Shown piece after piece: positions 42,748 to 53,247 of a DNA stretch of 64,000 nt. The position numbers and the translations under genes are program-made. How positions within the stretch are numbered: the first letter of the stretch is position 1; every line of letters begins with the position of its first letter. The notes below the pieces were generated by a model. It saw only the letters and a list, made by a program, of their open reading frames with translations. It made no database searches and had not been told where the DNA came from. The DNA comes from Nannochloris sp. 'desiccata' (Eukaryota; Chlorophyta; Trebouxiophyceae; Chlorellales; Chlorellaceae): positions 1,302,001 to 1,366,000 of the forward strand of contig JAGTXX020000012.1 of NCBI GenBank assembly GCA_019044685.2, read 5' to 3'.

Positions 42748-45213
42748 ATGCTCATCATCATGAGATTCCCAACTGGAGCTGCTTTATTTCTGCTAGGAAT
42801 ATTCCTTCTTTGGCATTGCTCAGCTATCAGCCCTACCAAAGCGACCCCACTTCGCGTTCTCCCTCAGCACGAGCTGCAGGACCCTGCAATTATCAATGCC
42901 ACTATTAATTTCGATCTTGGTATCAAACAACCCATTACTCCAACCCTCTTTGGCATCTTCTTTGAGGAAATTGGACATGCTGGAGACGGAGGTTTATACG
43001 CTGAGATGATTCAGGACCGGTCGTTTGACGCCACTGCTGCTGCTTCTGGATTTTCTGTTGGTGGCGGTGGCAGCGGCGGCAGCAGTGCTGACCTCTCAAA
43101 TTTCGACAACAACTCTTTGAGAATGCCTTTGGATCTCCAGGAAATAGCTACATATGGACCTAATCCTGTGGATTCCATCGTCTACCCAGCATTTAATGCC
43201 TCCTCTGCACGTTCCAAAGAACAGCGCTTGTCTCAGATACTTACTTCCAGCGGCAGTGCTGCTACTAACCACAATGAAGATGACTCAAGGCGAACGAATC
43301 TTGAAAATATAATCGTCCCGTGGATGACTCTTGCTGGTACTTCTGCTACCCTAACCCGAGAACTCCCATTAAACGCTGGCAATCAAGTAGCCATGGAGCT
43401 CACCGTCTCTGCCACCGCTCCTCAAAATCAAGGTGGTCTTATTAATTTTGGTTACTGGGGTATTTCTATAGAAAAGTCTACCTCCTACGCGTTTTCTGTT
43501 TACGTTCGTAACCCTCAGGAAGAAACTAAAGAGTTGTTCGTGGCTTTGGCGAGCGCGGACCTCACTACAAAGCATGCTGAACTCACACTAAGCATTGATG
43601 GCAGTGGCGGTGGTGGTAATGATGATAGCGACACCGTCAAAAACAGCGCTAACAATGGTCAATGGAAGAAATACGAAGGCATTCTTACCTCATCTTCAGA
43701 TTCTATAGACACCGATGCACGTCTCGTACTTAGCTTCAACGGCCCAGCAACTTTAATTATCGATTCACTTTCGCTTCTACCCGTCGAAAATGTCGAAAAA
43801 GGAAAAGCATTAGGACATATCAACCCATGGCCATTCCGTGAAGACCTCCTTCAAGCGCTAAAAGCCCTCCGTCCTGGCTTTTTACGGTTCCCCGGTGGTT
43901 GTTTTGTGGAAGGAGATTGGATGCGTAATGCCTTTTACTGGAAAAAATCAATCGGTGGTGTTGAAGAACGACCTGGACACTATAACTTATGGGGGTATTG
44001 GTCTAGTGATGGTCTTGGTGTGTTTGAATACATGACTTTAGCTGAAGAATTAGACACTGAGCCTGTTTGGGTTATTAATAATGGTGTTGCACATGGCGAT
44101 AGTGTCCCTCCTTCTGAAGTACTGCCTCTATTGCAGGATGTCCTAGATTCAATTGAGTTCATTACTGGACCTGCGAGTAGTACTTGGGGTAGTCGCCGTG
44201 CAGAAATGGGCAGAGAAGAGCCTTGGAACTTGAATTATGTGGCAATCGGCAATGAAGATTGTGGAAAACCATTTTATGTTCAGAATTATAATTTGTTTTA
44301 CGGTGCGTTGCATGCTGCGTACCCGCACATGAGACTCATTTCAAATTGTGATATGGGAAATGATGGACCGACGGATATCTGGGATTGGCATGTCTATACA
44401 AACCCTCAAAATATGTTCAATTTACGAACCGCCTTTGACGGCCGGGACCCTACAGCTGGGCACCTTGTTTTCGCTTCAGAGTACGCTGTAACCGACGGTG
44501 GAGGCTGGGGAAATGTCATTGGAGCTGTTTCTGAAGCTGCGTTTATGACTGGGTTGGAAAGAAATGGACAAGCGGTGCATATGGCGGCATATGCGCCTTT
44601 GTTTGTCCATTGGAATGATCGCCCTTGGCCGACGAATATGATTGTTATTAACAACCACCAGTGGTTTGGCATCCCTTCCTATCACGTCCAGCGCTTATTC
44701 CGTGAGACCCAAGGGACACATTACGTTGCTACAACTGTGTTACAGCCCCCTGGGGAACAAGGGGGAGGTGAAACTGTCGCTGCATCGGCTACTTGCCAAC
44801 AAGAAGAAAACAAAGAGAATGGTTCATCATCAACTTCTTCTTGTTCGTGCTCTACTGTAGCTATCAAACTCGTTAATTTCTCGCCTACAGCGCAAATTGT
44901 CGCGGTGAATATGCTGCATAGCGGTGCTACAGCAGCAGATTCAAGAAAAGTGGCTTCAGAAGCAGAGGCAGTGGTTATTACGAGTGAAAAACCTGAAGAT
45001 GAAAACTCATTTGAAGATCCGCTGAAAGTAGCGCCGCTTGGGTTGCCCCTTGATGGCCTCTCTAACTCATTTGCAGTGGAATTGGCACCGTGGAGTGTCA
45101 GTGTGATGCAAGTACACTTTGAAAAACAGGAAGAGGCGTTTGAACCTTTGTTTCAAGTGAAAGCTAGTGGTGGTGGTAGTAGTAATAACAACGACGGAGC
45201 GCTGTTTGCTTAG
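42748..45213 (+). CDS. GH51 alpha-L-arabinofuranosidase, secreted
   Basis: A single exon encodes 821 aa from the ATG at 42748. A signal peptide (about residues 5-25, FPTGAALFLLGIFLLWHCSA) precedes the GH51 N-terminal part with LFGIFFEEIGHAGDGGLYAE. A carbohydrate-binding-like jelly-roll insert follows (about 180-360). The (beta/alpha)8 core has RFPGGCFVEGDW, and the acid/base Glu in YVAIGNEDCG (Glu503) and nucleophile Glu in FASEYAVTDGG (Glu578), as in plant ASD/ARAF enzymes. The last 140 residues form the C-terminal beta domain with a Ser/Cys-rich insert. These enzymes release arabinose from arabinoxylan, pectin or arabinogalactan proteins in the wall. Both catalytic residues are intact. Confidence 0.95.
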   Translation: MLIIMRFPTGAALFLLGIFLLWHCSAISPTKATPLRVLPQHELQDPAIINATINFDLGIKQPITPTLFGIFFEEIGHAGDGGLYAEMIQDRSFDATAAASGFSVGGGGSGGSSADLSNFDNNSLRMPLDLQEIATYGPNPVDSIVYPAFNASSARSKEQRLSQILTSSGSAATNHNEDDSRRTNLENIIVPWMTLAGTSATLTRELPLNAGNQVAMELTVSATAPQNQGGLINFGYWGISIEKSTSYAFSVYVRNPQEETKELFVALASADLTTKHAELTLSIDGSGGGGNDDSDTVKNSANNGQWKKYEGILTSSSDSIDTDARLVLSFNGPATLIIDSLSLLPVENVEKGKALGHINPWPFREDLLQALKALRPGFLRFPGGCFVEGDWMRNAFYWKKSIGGVEERPGHYNLWGYWSSDGLGVFEYMTLAEELDTEPVWVINNGVAHGDSVPPSEVLPLLQDVLDSIEFITGPASSTWGSRRAEMGREEPWNLNYVAIGNEDCGKPFYVQNYNLFYGALHAAYPHMRLISNCDMGNDGPTDIWDWHVYTNPQNMFNLRTAFDGRDPTAGHLVFASEYAVTDGGGWGNVIGAVSEAAFMTGLERNGQAVHMAAYAPLFVHWNDRPWPTNMIVINNHQWFGIPSYHVQRLFRETQGTHYVATTVLQPPGEQGGGETVAASATCQQEENKENGSSSTSSCSCSTVAIKLVNFSPTAQIVAVNMLHSGATAADSRKVASEAEAVVITSEKPEDENSFEDPLKVAPLGLPLDGLSNSFAVELAPWSVSVMQVHFEKQEEAFEPLFQVKASGGGSSNNNDGALFA

Positions 45214-45228
45214 AAAAATCTACCATAG

Positions 45229-45251
45229 AATGAGTGAATGAATGAATGAAT
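45229..45251. repeat. short GAAT tetranucleotide repeat
   Basis: Four to five GAAT/GAGT units just after the GH51 stop codon, in its 3' UTR. Confidence 0.8.
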
Positions 45252-45473
45252 GCATTTTTAGTTATATTTAGATTTAGAGTATTTTTTTTTTTGTTTACTT
45301 TGTTTTATATCTTGTTTTGACGTGTACAGTTTTATTATGCACGAATAAATTAGCGGTCTTGGATCTTAATTTACTATATGTAAATAATAATGATAAACTA
45401 AAAATTGTAAGTATTATTAGCAGGGCGTGAAAGGGAAAAAGAAAAAAAGCAGCAGAAATTAACTATCGATAGT

Positions 45474-46405
45474 TTAAGTGAATGCCCTTCCTGAGGTGTA
45501 CTCGAAGCTCTGAATAGGTTCATAGCTTCCCGTATACGTGTCAATTAAATAACACGCTCCAGTACTGGCTACATCATACAAACCTTGAGCTCTGCAATCC
45601 AGTGGCTGGGTAAAGGTCCAAGCAATGCACGTGGGGTCAGCTTGGCACTGAGCACAGCACTCACTGGAGCTGGCAGCACGGGGTCCATAGCAAGGGCGGA
45701 TACCACTCAGGGTGGATTGAATACGTCGGCCAGCTATGACAGAGCGGGTGGTAGGGAAGGAACAGAAGTTTTCGGGACGGGCAGGGCCGACGGAGGGTGG
45801 GGGAGGGAAAGGCACAGCGGGAGGTGGTGGGGGAGGTGATGCACTGTAGATATTTAACGAGGAAAAAAACAAATTGTTTTCAGTCTTTTCTTTAAGATTA
45901 AGCAAGAAAGCAATGCGTATTGAGTAATGAGGGTTTTTTCTTACGGTGGTGGGCTATTAGGAGGTGGCGGTGGAGGAGAGTTCTGAGGACGGGGAGGTGG
46001 GGGTTTGCGGAGAGGGGGTGGGGGTCTGCGGCGAGGGGGTGGTGGCTTCTTGAGAGAAGGAGGAGGAGGCCTTCTGCGCGGAGGTGGGGGTTTCCTGCGA
46101 CGAGGAGGTGGGGGTTTCCTGCGACGAGGCGGAGGAGGCCTTCGGCGAGGAGGTGGGGGTTTTCTTCTAATCTGCAGGTTGGTGCGGCCTTGAGCATGAA
46201 GTTCTTCTTCTTGCTCTAAATCATCAGCAGTATCAAGTTCAGTCATCCAACTATTCTCTATGTCATCTACGAAATCATTTTCATATGCATCCAGCTCTAC
46301 AGTCTCGTCATTGGCCACCCCAACAGTTTCAAAAGATTCTGCAGCGCGATGAATCGGCGCCAGAGCCAACACCCAGGCGATCACAAGCAGCGCTTGATAA
46401 CGCAT
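45474..46405 (-). CDS. secreted Pro/Arg-rich protein with C-terminal PAN/Apple-like Cys domain
   Basis: Exons 46405-45945 and 45843-45474 encode 276 aa. A signal peptide (MRYQALLVIAWVLALAPIHR) is followed by an acidic stretch (about 25-70). A regular array of PPPPRRR and KPPPP units (about 75-160) follows, then PPPPPPAVPFPPPP. The C-terminal 120 residues carry CCAQCQADPTCIAWTF and an ACYLIDTY block, the spacing of PAN/Apple modules that bind glycans or proteins. Hyp-rich rods with Cys domains are typical of pherophorin-like wall proteins, but the basic PPPPRRR rod is unusual. Export is confident; the wall role is inferred. Confidence 0.75.
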
Positions 46406-46771
46406 GCTTTGTGATATATGTAATGATGTGTTGTTTAATCAAAATCAATCACTTATGCAGCTTTATCAATAATTAATTTCAAACAATCTTGTTCGAAACA
46501 CGTTGGTCAATAAATACACTAAATCAGGAGTTTGGAACGTCAGTGATGTGTTCACTAGGCATACATTACAGATAATAAATCATTCCTAGTAATTGATCGT
46601 TTGTAAGGGACTTTACTTGTAGGCTGCCCCAGCTTCCTGCAGCAGCTCCTATTCTAAGAATAATTCTTGCAACGTAAAGCACTAGCCTAATTCTAACTAC
46701 TCTCCTTTTAAATTCATTTTGCATGCAAATAACATGAATTCTATATTAAAAAGAATAGTATTGCACTATCA
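46406..46771. other. intergenic region, no gene seen
   Basis: AT-rich flank between two minus-strand genes, with no exon or RNA gene recognised. Confidence 0.55.
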
Positions 46772-49700
46772 TCACTCCCGTCGAGCTCGACCAGGGCGCA
46801 TAAACATAGGCAACAAAAATGAACCCCGCCTTGCAACGCCCCCGCCACCTCCACTAGTTGTTGCCGAGCCTGGCCTTCTTCTACGTACCAAAGACCACAA
46901 CACAACCAACCCAATACCTCCAACAATAGAAAATATCTGTGAAAATTGAACGACATTTAATGGCAATCTCTTAATATGAAGACGAGAGGTGCTGACAGCT
47001 CCTTCTTCCCCTCTAGCACCACCACCGCCACCAATTTCTCTGCCCTCTATCTTTAGAGTGCTCTTCTTATCCTGAAAATTTCCAATGGTTTCTTTACTAG
47101 ATGTATCATCTTTCCATTGGATGCTTTCCTGCTGTGCTGCTATATCTCGACTAACGCTATCATCAGACCTTTTATTACTACCAACACCGCCATCGACATT
47201 GAAAACACCATTATCAACCCCATCTAGCTCTTCTTCTTCTTCTTCTACGTCATCTATCTCTCTTGTTGTGGTTCCATTGCTATTAGCATCAACACCATCC
47301 TTCTCATTCAATCTGCTGCCACCCTTTTCTTCATCTTGGTAGGATAGGTTTTGATACTCTAAGGGGGAATTCAAATAACACCGAGCTTCATTTTGAAGGA
47401 CAAACGACGCTGCTGTGAAGTTATAATCAGATCGTCGTTCAGGTAACTTGAAACCCCGTTCTTTATTACTTTGTACCGATCCAAATTGACTACTCAATCG
47501 ATTTTCCGGTCGAAGTAAAGATGTAGAAAATTGGGAATCGTCTTTTTCTCCGACAAAGGCCAAAGATTGTTTCAATAAATCATAGCAGTTTTGATGTTGA
47601 TGTGAAGAATCCAAGCAGTTGGAATCACCATAAACGATAACTCTACCTTGACCGACATGTAATAAACCCAATACAGGCAATTGCGAACGATCTTTAGGAG
47701 ACAAAGTGCTATTTTTCTTTTTTGAAATTTCCGATTGAGAAGCGTTGTGTAGATACCCTCCCTCAGGAAAGCCCGCTAACGACGATCCACTTCCCATTCT
47801 AAACGTATGCTCAAGTCCAGGAATGTCTACTTGTACATCATGTGTACCTCCAGCGAAAGCTATCCCAAAAGGCTTAAGTAAATCGTTGAGGGCTGGAACA
47901 TTAGCACCACCAGTGGCAGCTTCCCACCAACTTCGAGTATTATCATCATAAAACCTCATTTTCTTCACAGTTTCTACCTCATACCAGTCTGCGTATACTA
48001 GTAAACCTAATCCATGTACTCGAATATCTTTTTCAAGCTTTTCTATTTCTTCGGGGTAAAACTCATCTTCAGAATCGACAATCATCAAGGCGCCATAATT
48101 TTCAGCGTCAAAACAGGTCAATGGGGAAGCTAATACCTCTAAAAAATAGCCTGAATCACGTAATGAGTTGTACATATCATGGAAATTGGTATGGGGGTGG
48201 TCTCCGTGCCAATCTAAGATGTCGTGTCGGATTTCCAAGTCATCCCGAGGAAAGTAAGCGGGTGGGTAACGAATTGAATGGAACTGATCCCAAAGAACTC
48301 GTTTCTCACGTGGAGGGGTTGGTATAATCTCTACAGTGAGCTTTGCCGTAACTTCAGACCGGCGGGGAACTCGTTCTCCAGGTCCAGGAGGCGAGCCAAC
48401 AGTAAACGTTACCTCTCCCGTGGCCTCCCCCGAAAACTGATTTCCTGAAGGTTTTACCCTTAAAAAGATACCTAAATGACCCGACCATGGCCATAATTGC
48501 GCTGAATATTCAAATCTGACATCTAATAACTTCCCACCGTCGTTGGTTGGGCTCCAAGTAGGAGTTTCTACTATTTCCCCAACGACGCCCATCCCATTCA
48601 AAATTGTAGCATTGAAAATCAGAGGCATCGCTCCAGCATACACAGGCTGCCTGCAAAATGGCCATGCATATGGACATTCTGTAAAATCTAAATGTGCAGG
48701 TACAATTGACGCACGTGGCTTATAGGTAGAAAGTATTTCAGCCGCCCCAAGAACGTTCATTTGACCTTGGCCCTGTTCGTACATATTAAGATCTGGTAAT
48801 CGTACTGCTCCTTCAATTAACGCTTGTTTCATTGACGCAGGATTTAATATCGATCTTTTCTCTTCAGAAACTGTAGAAGCCAGCAAACATACCGCGCCGG
48901 CAACGACAGGTGATGCCACGCTAGTTCCACTTAAACTACGACACCCTCCTCCAATTCTACTCCCTTGTACTTCTTTCCCGTAGGCCATTACATCAGGTTT
49001 ACTTCTCCCATACCCTAATGGTAATTCCCATGTCGACATACCTCTACTAGAAAATCCTGCAATCTTACTAGACCAATCGATGCCTCCAACACCGATCACG
49101 TCATTTTGGTCGGCAGGATTGTTCAATGTCCCGTACAGAGGGCCATCGTTTCCTATAGCAGAGACCATAACAATACCAGAACTCGTCACTTCTTGTACTT
49201 TGTCTACAAATGGACGGTCCAGATGATCTGGCCCACCTATGGAAAGATTCACTACATCCATTTCGGTGGCCATGGCGTAGTTGAAGGCATCCAGAAACCA
49301 AGAGGTATAAGACACTTGATCATTAGTAAATACCCTAAAAGTATGTATATCTACCTCGGGAGCAAGCCCTGGACATGATGTAGATGTTCCTGCAATCACA
49401 CCGGCGACAAAGGAGCCGTGGCCGAGACCATCCTCCAAAGTTGGTTCGTGCGTCCAATTAGATCTTTCCTTTATATTCTTCACGTCTGGGTGATTTTCTT
49501 TGATCCCGGTATCAAAGACACCCATACGTACGCCTTGGCCACGATGACCTTGTGCCCAGATCTTTTCAACTTCGAGTCTAGAAGCCAGATTGTTAGATGA
49601 TTGCATCAAATGTCTTCTTCTTTGTCTTCTTTTTAAATTTTGCCAAGCGGTGGTTGATTTGGCTTCGATTCTTTCTTCTGAGAAGCCATCCTCTAGATAA

Positions 49701-50576
49701 TTGCCTTCTAACGCAAAGGTAGGACGAGTTTGAAGACGTCCTGGTCGCTTTTTAGCACACAGAGCTTCGCCATTTTCCATAGCAATAACAACTTGCTCTT
49801 GCCAACCTTCATTAACATCGGGGCTGGAGTTGTTTAATGAGGTGCTGCAAGGCTCAAAAGGTTCTGAAGATGGAGCCGAAGAAGAATGAAGACTGAGTGA
49901 CAGTTTTCGTTCAGGGTGAATGTCTTTAACATCTTCTACATCTCCTAAGAAGCTCTGCAAATTTGATTAAAATAGAAACGGTGAGGGCATAATTATGGAG
50001 CTTCAACCTCGATCACAACTTTTAAAACAATAAAGTTGAATTGTTTGTATCTAACTAAAGAGAAATAATAAACAATCCTTCGCTATCTTCTCTTATTTTA
50101 CCTGTACGGTATCTAAGCTTGCTCCTGGGGCTCGTATTAATCCGAAATCTGTTGGAAACCTTTGAGCAGGGTTGTCCCGCTTAACCCACTGCCATTGCTG
50201 CTTAGATAGCACAGATTGCAGGCGTTTCCTATGCTGTCCAGCCGTTGCATAGCGTGAAAAACGTACTATATAGAGACTATCAATGTTGCGACGAGGACGC
50301 TCCAATGCAGCTGGAGAAACAGAACCTAGGCTGCTGCTAGAGGACAACGACGTCTGCACGAAAAAAGTTAAAATAATTCAAAATTAAAAGTCAGCCTGAT
50401 AGGTCTAAGCAACATGATCTTAGAAATTGTGACCGTTAAGAGTTAATACGCACATCAACTGTCCCATTTACGTAATTCTGTTGCCACTGGTTCTGCTGCC
50501 AAGCAGTAATTCCCAAGGCCAACAGGAGCACAATGAAAGAGCCCTTGAGCCCTTGTAATGTAACCCTAACCGCCAT
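46772..50576 (-). CDS. S1P: site-1 protease (MBTPS1/SKI-1-type subtilase)
   Basis: Exons 50576-50454, 50353-50102 and 49954-46772 encode about 1185 aa, a little longer than the human enzyme (1052). A signal/anchor helix (FIVLLLALGITAW) opens it. The pro-region has a basic RRRHLM site (about 237-242), fitting the R-x-hydrophobic autocleavage preference. The subtilase core has GVFDTGI (Asp273), GLGHGSFVAGV (His304), the oxyanion Asn in SAIGNDGP (about 394) and LSGTSVASPV (Ser470). A C-terminal span (about SIVGGIGLVVLWSLV) is followed by a short basic cytosolic tail. S1P processes membrane-bound bZIP and SREBP-type factors and GlcNAc-phosphotransferase in the Golgi. Extra acidic inserts lie in the lumenal stalk. 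Confidence 0.96.
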
Positions 50577-51486
50577 GGGTGATATAGCGACTGTCGGCTA
50601 TAATTTAGGGGTATGCTATTGAAATTCCAGCATCTTCTCTCCTCTCAAAATCCCTTAAATCTAGTCTTGATCACAAAAAATATAAAAGAATTTCGCACAA
50701 AAGGGGGTTCTAGGCTTTTAATCTCCTCTCTTCCACCCTTTCAAATAATGCTATATATAGGTTTTGATATGTAGATGACTGTGACAAAGTATAATACCAA
50801 CAGAAAAGTCATGGTTTCAGTTGGGATCAAAAACTTTTGAAAGAGGCGCCGGAGCAACCAATTTGAAGTCAAAAATGAAGGACAGAAATTCATGAGCGGA
50901 ACTATCTCCAACTACTGAAGGACCTTGATAAAAACTACATAATATTGAAACCCGAATGCATGCTCTAATAGAGTTCTATTTGCCTACAGCACGTGGTCTA
51001 CTTCCCCTCTGGCGTCTACTTCCCCGCTTCGGTAACGAAAATTTCAGACGCCCATTAATAAGCCCGGGAAGCCCCAAAGTTAGACGCAAATCAGCTTCTG
51101 TGCGGATTTTGCACGGTATAGGCAGAGCTCAACATCGTTAGGCCCTATAATTTTTTGCAACTCTCCAGAGCAAGCATTGAATTATTGATAATATTTAGGA
51201 AGCTGGGCAGGAGTTGAAGGTGGAGGGGTCCCTCTATAAATACCAATAATTTGGCCATCCCTAGCTTGATGCAGCTGGTTAATAGATTAACCTCATCTTT
51301 TTCTTCTCATACCAAGCGTGAATGCTATTAAAGTAGCGTTTTGAGCGAAGATCTTATAGTAGCAGTAATTCAAATCATTATTTGAAAATAAGTACGTTAT
51401 ACGCCTGACTAAAGAAATTTGACTACCTATCTTAAACGAGAATCTCATAATTGACGTGTTCATGCAGATAATTTCTATTGAGCAAG
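50577..51486. other. divergent 0.9-kb intergenic region, no gene seen
   Basis: AT-rich sequence between the S1P start and the next plus-strand gene. Short frames near 50956-51141 have no recognisable motif. Confidence 0.55.
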
Positions 51487-52272
51487 ATGATAAAAGTAAC
51501 CCAGATACCTCTAATGATCGCCTGCATTCTGGCTCTGCAACTGACAATCACAGCAGCCACTTCACTCTCCGGCCTAAACATCGTTAACCGCCGTATGTTC
51601 GAGACTAGGAAAAAGCCCGCAATGAATATCACAAGCAATTGCTTGCCAGGTTGGCTCCCAGCAAGCGGCACCCTCTATTCGAGCTGGCCACAGCCTGGCA
51701 GTCAAGAATGTGTCGTTTATCAAGGCTGCAAATGGGCTGGTATGTTTTCTTCCCTCAATGCTGGACAAAGTAAAAGGAATTGCGCCAAAGGAGCTGCTTA
51801 CCTTAGTGGAGGTAACGGCACCAAAAAGGCGTGTCGATTTACCCCGGAAACAGTCAAGGCAATGCGGATGGCATCTACTTCAGCTAAAGACTTCAAGCGC
51901 TTAAGCGGCAAAACCCTGGAGGTCATGATTGAAGGCAACCCCAACAACAGAACCACCAGAGTTACCATCCGCGACAATTGCAACGACGCCGACTGCACTA
52001 GCGACAATTGCAATGGTGTCTACGGAGGATGCTGCAGTAAGCATTCTGATAACTACAAATACACTCTACTTGATTTGGAAGCCAATCCTGCGTCTGATTT
52101 GCTTGGTATTGATCTTACCGTTGAGGATGTTGGAGGCCCTTTCCAGCAAGAGAAGATGCCGTTGTGGGCTCAGAATTTCCGTCCTGGTCTTCCTAGCTGC
52201 ATTGCTGGTAACTTTACCATGCCATTGTGCTATAGAATTGTCAAAAGAAATTCAAGAAACATGAAGTTATAA
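51487..52272 (+). CDS. secreted Cys-rich protein, double-psi beta-barrel/expansin-like
   Basis: A single exon encodes 261 aa from the ATG at 51487. A signal peptide (IPLMIACILALQLTITAATS) leads a mature protein of some 235 residues with 13 or so Cys. The body runs SGTLYSSWPQPGSQECVVYQ, CKWAGMFSSL and VTIRDNCNDADC, then GGCCSKHS and YTLLDLEANPA. The ...VTIRDNC...LDL... pattern is that of double-psi beta-barrel proteins (expansin, RlpA, barwin, endoglucanase 45), in which DPBB binds wall polysaccharide. No second expansin (CBM63) domain follows. The Asp typical of lytic family-45 enzymes is present in RDNCN, but catalysis is unproven. The fold call is moderate. Confidence 0.65.
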   Translation: MIKVTQIPLMIACILALQLTITAATSLSGLNIVNRRMFETRKKPAMNITSNCLPGWLPASGTLYSSWPQPGSQECVVYQGCKWAGMFSSLNAGQSKRNCAKGAAYLSGGNGTKKACRFTPETVKAMRMASTSAKDFKRLSGKTLEVMIEGNPNNRTTRVTIRDNCNDADCTSDNCNGVYGGCCSKHSDNYKYTLLDLEANPASDLLGIDLTVEDVGGPFQQEKMPLWAQNFRPGLPSCIAGNFTMPLCYRIVKRNSRNMKL

Positions 52273-53247
52273 TCATGAAATAAAATAAATAATTATTGGC
52301 GTTTTTGTGTTGATGGCTTGCAATTTTTTTGCTCCATCATAATTGCCTTCGTTTTCAAATTTGCTATATTTGCATTTCTGTCGTTCCTCAAGCTTTCTAC
52401 TTTTTCTCCCTTCATGAAGACCTTTTGTGTCGTTCTTTTAATTCGTCCATCACGTTCAAATAAACCCATGTTGCTGATTTCGACTCAAAATGATATAATT
52501 ATAATAATGATATAATTTTCCCGCCTACTCACCATCTTGATGTTTTTTGTCCTTCTCCTCGCCTATCACCAGCAGATCCCTGTGCGCGCTGCTACTTATC
52601 ACCATGTATGTTCATATATACACGTAAACGTTATTTAAGTCCCAAGATCTCAATTAGAAGATACGAACAAGTAGCTTTCTGGATCAGCTTCAACACTTGG
52701 GGAGGAAGTCTCCCGGAATCTTTTGATAGGCCATTATTTTTGGGATAGCCCTGCTACAGCCGCCGCTCAAATTTGCCCACAAAGAAGATCTCTTGGTCTT
52801 TTATAAATTTTTGCTTTTTAGTTCTACGGAGTGCTTTCTGCCAATGGTGTAGCTGTTGCTGTGCTGTGCATGTTCAAAGAGCAGGGGGCGGAGCCAGCGT
52901 TATCACTGCCGCCGACCCTTTGTCTAAATCTTCATTATGACGTCCTTTTAGCATTTTACCATCTATTTGATTCAATAGTATTTTAGATTAAGCTTTTGGG
53001 GCCACTTCAGTGCACCAACTTGTGTCATAGAATGTAAAAATTTCCTTCTCCCTCTGCCGGAGCGCTGGGCTACTGCTTTGTCAACAGCTGTCAGTTTTGA
53101 AAATATCAAGTTGAACAAAACTTCTTCAATATCGTGTTCTTGATACCGAACTTTATATATGATTTATTAAATATATTGTTCAGCGTAACGATAACGTTTG
53201 GAAGAACTTCGTCTTCAAATTGCTGGTCGTTGAACTAACTCATTCGT
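52273..53247. other. 1-kb intergenic region, no gene seen
   Basis: AT-rich region before the formin gene. No exon with coherent splice sites or RNA gene is recognised. Confidence 0.55.
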
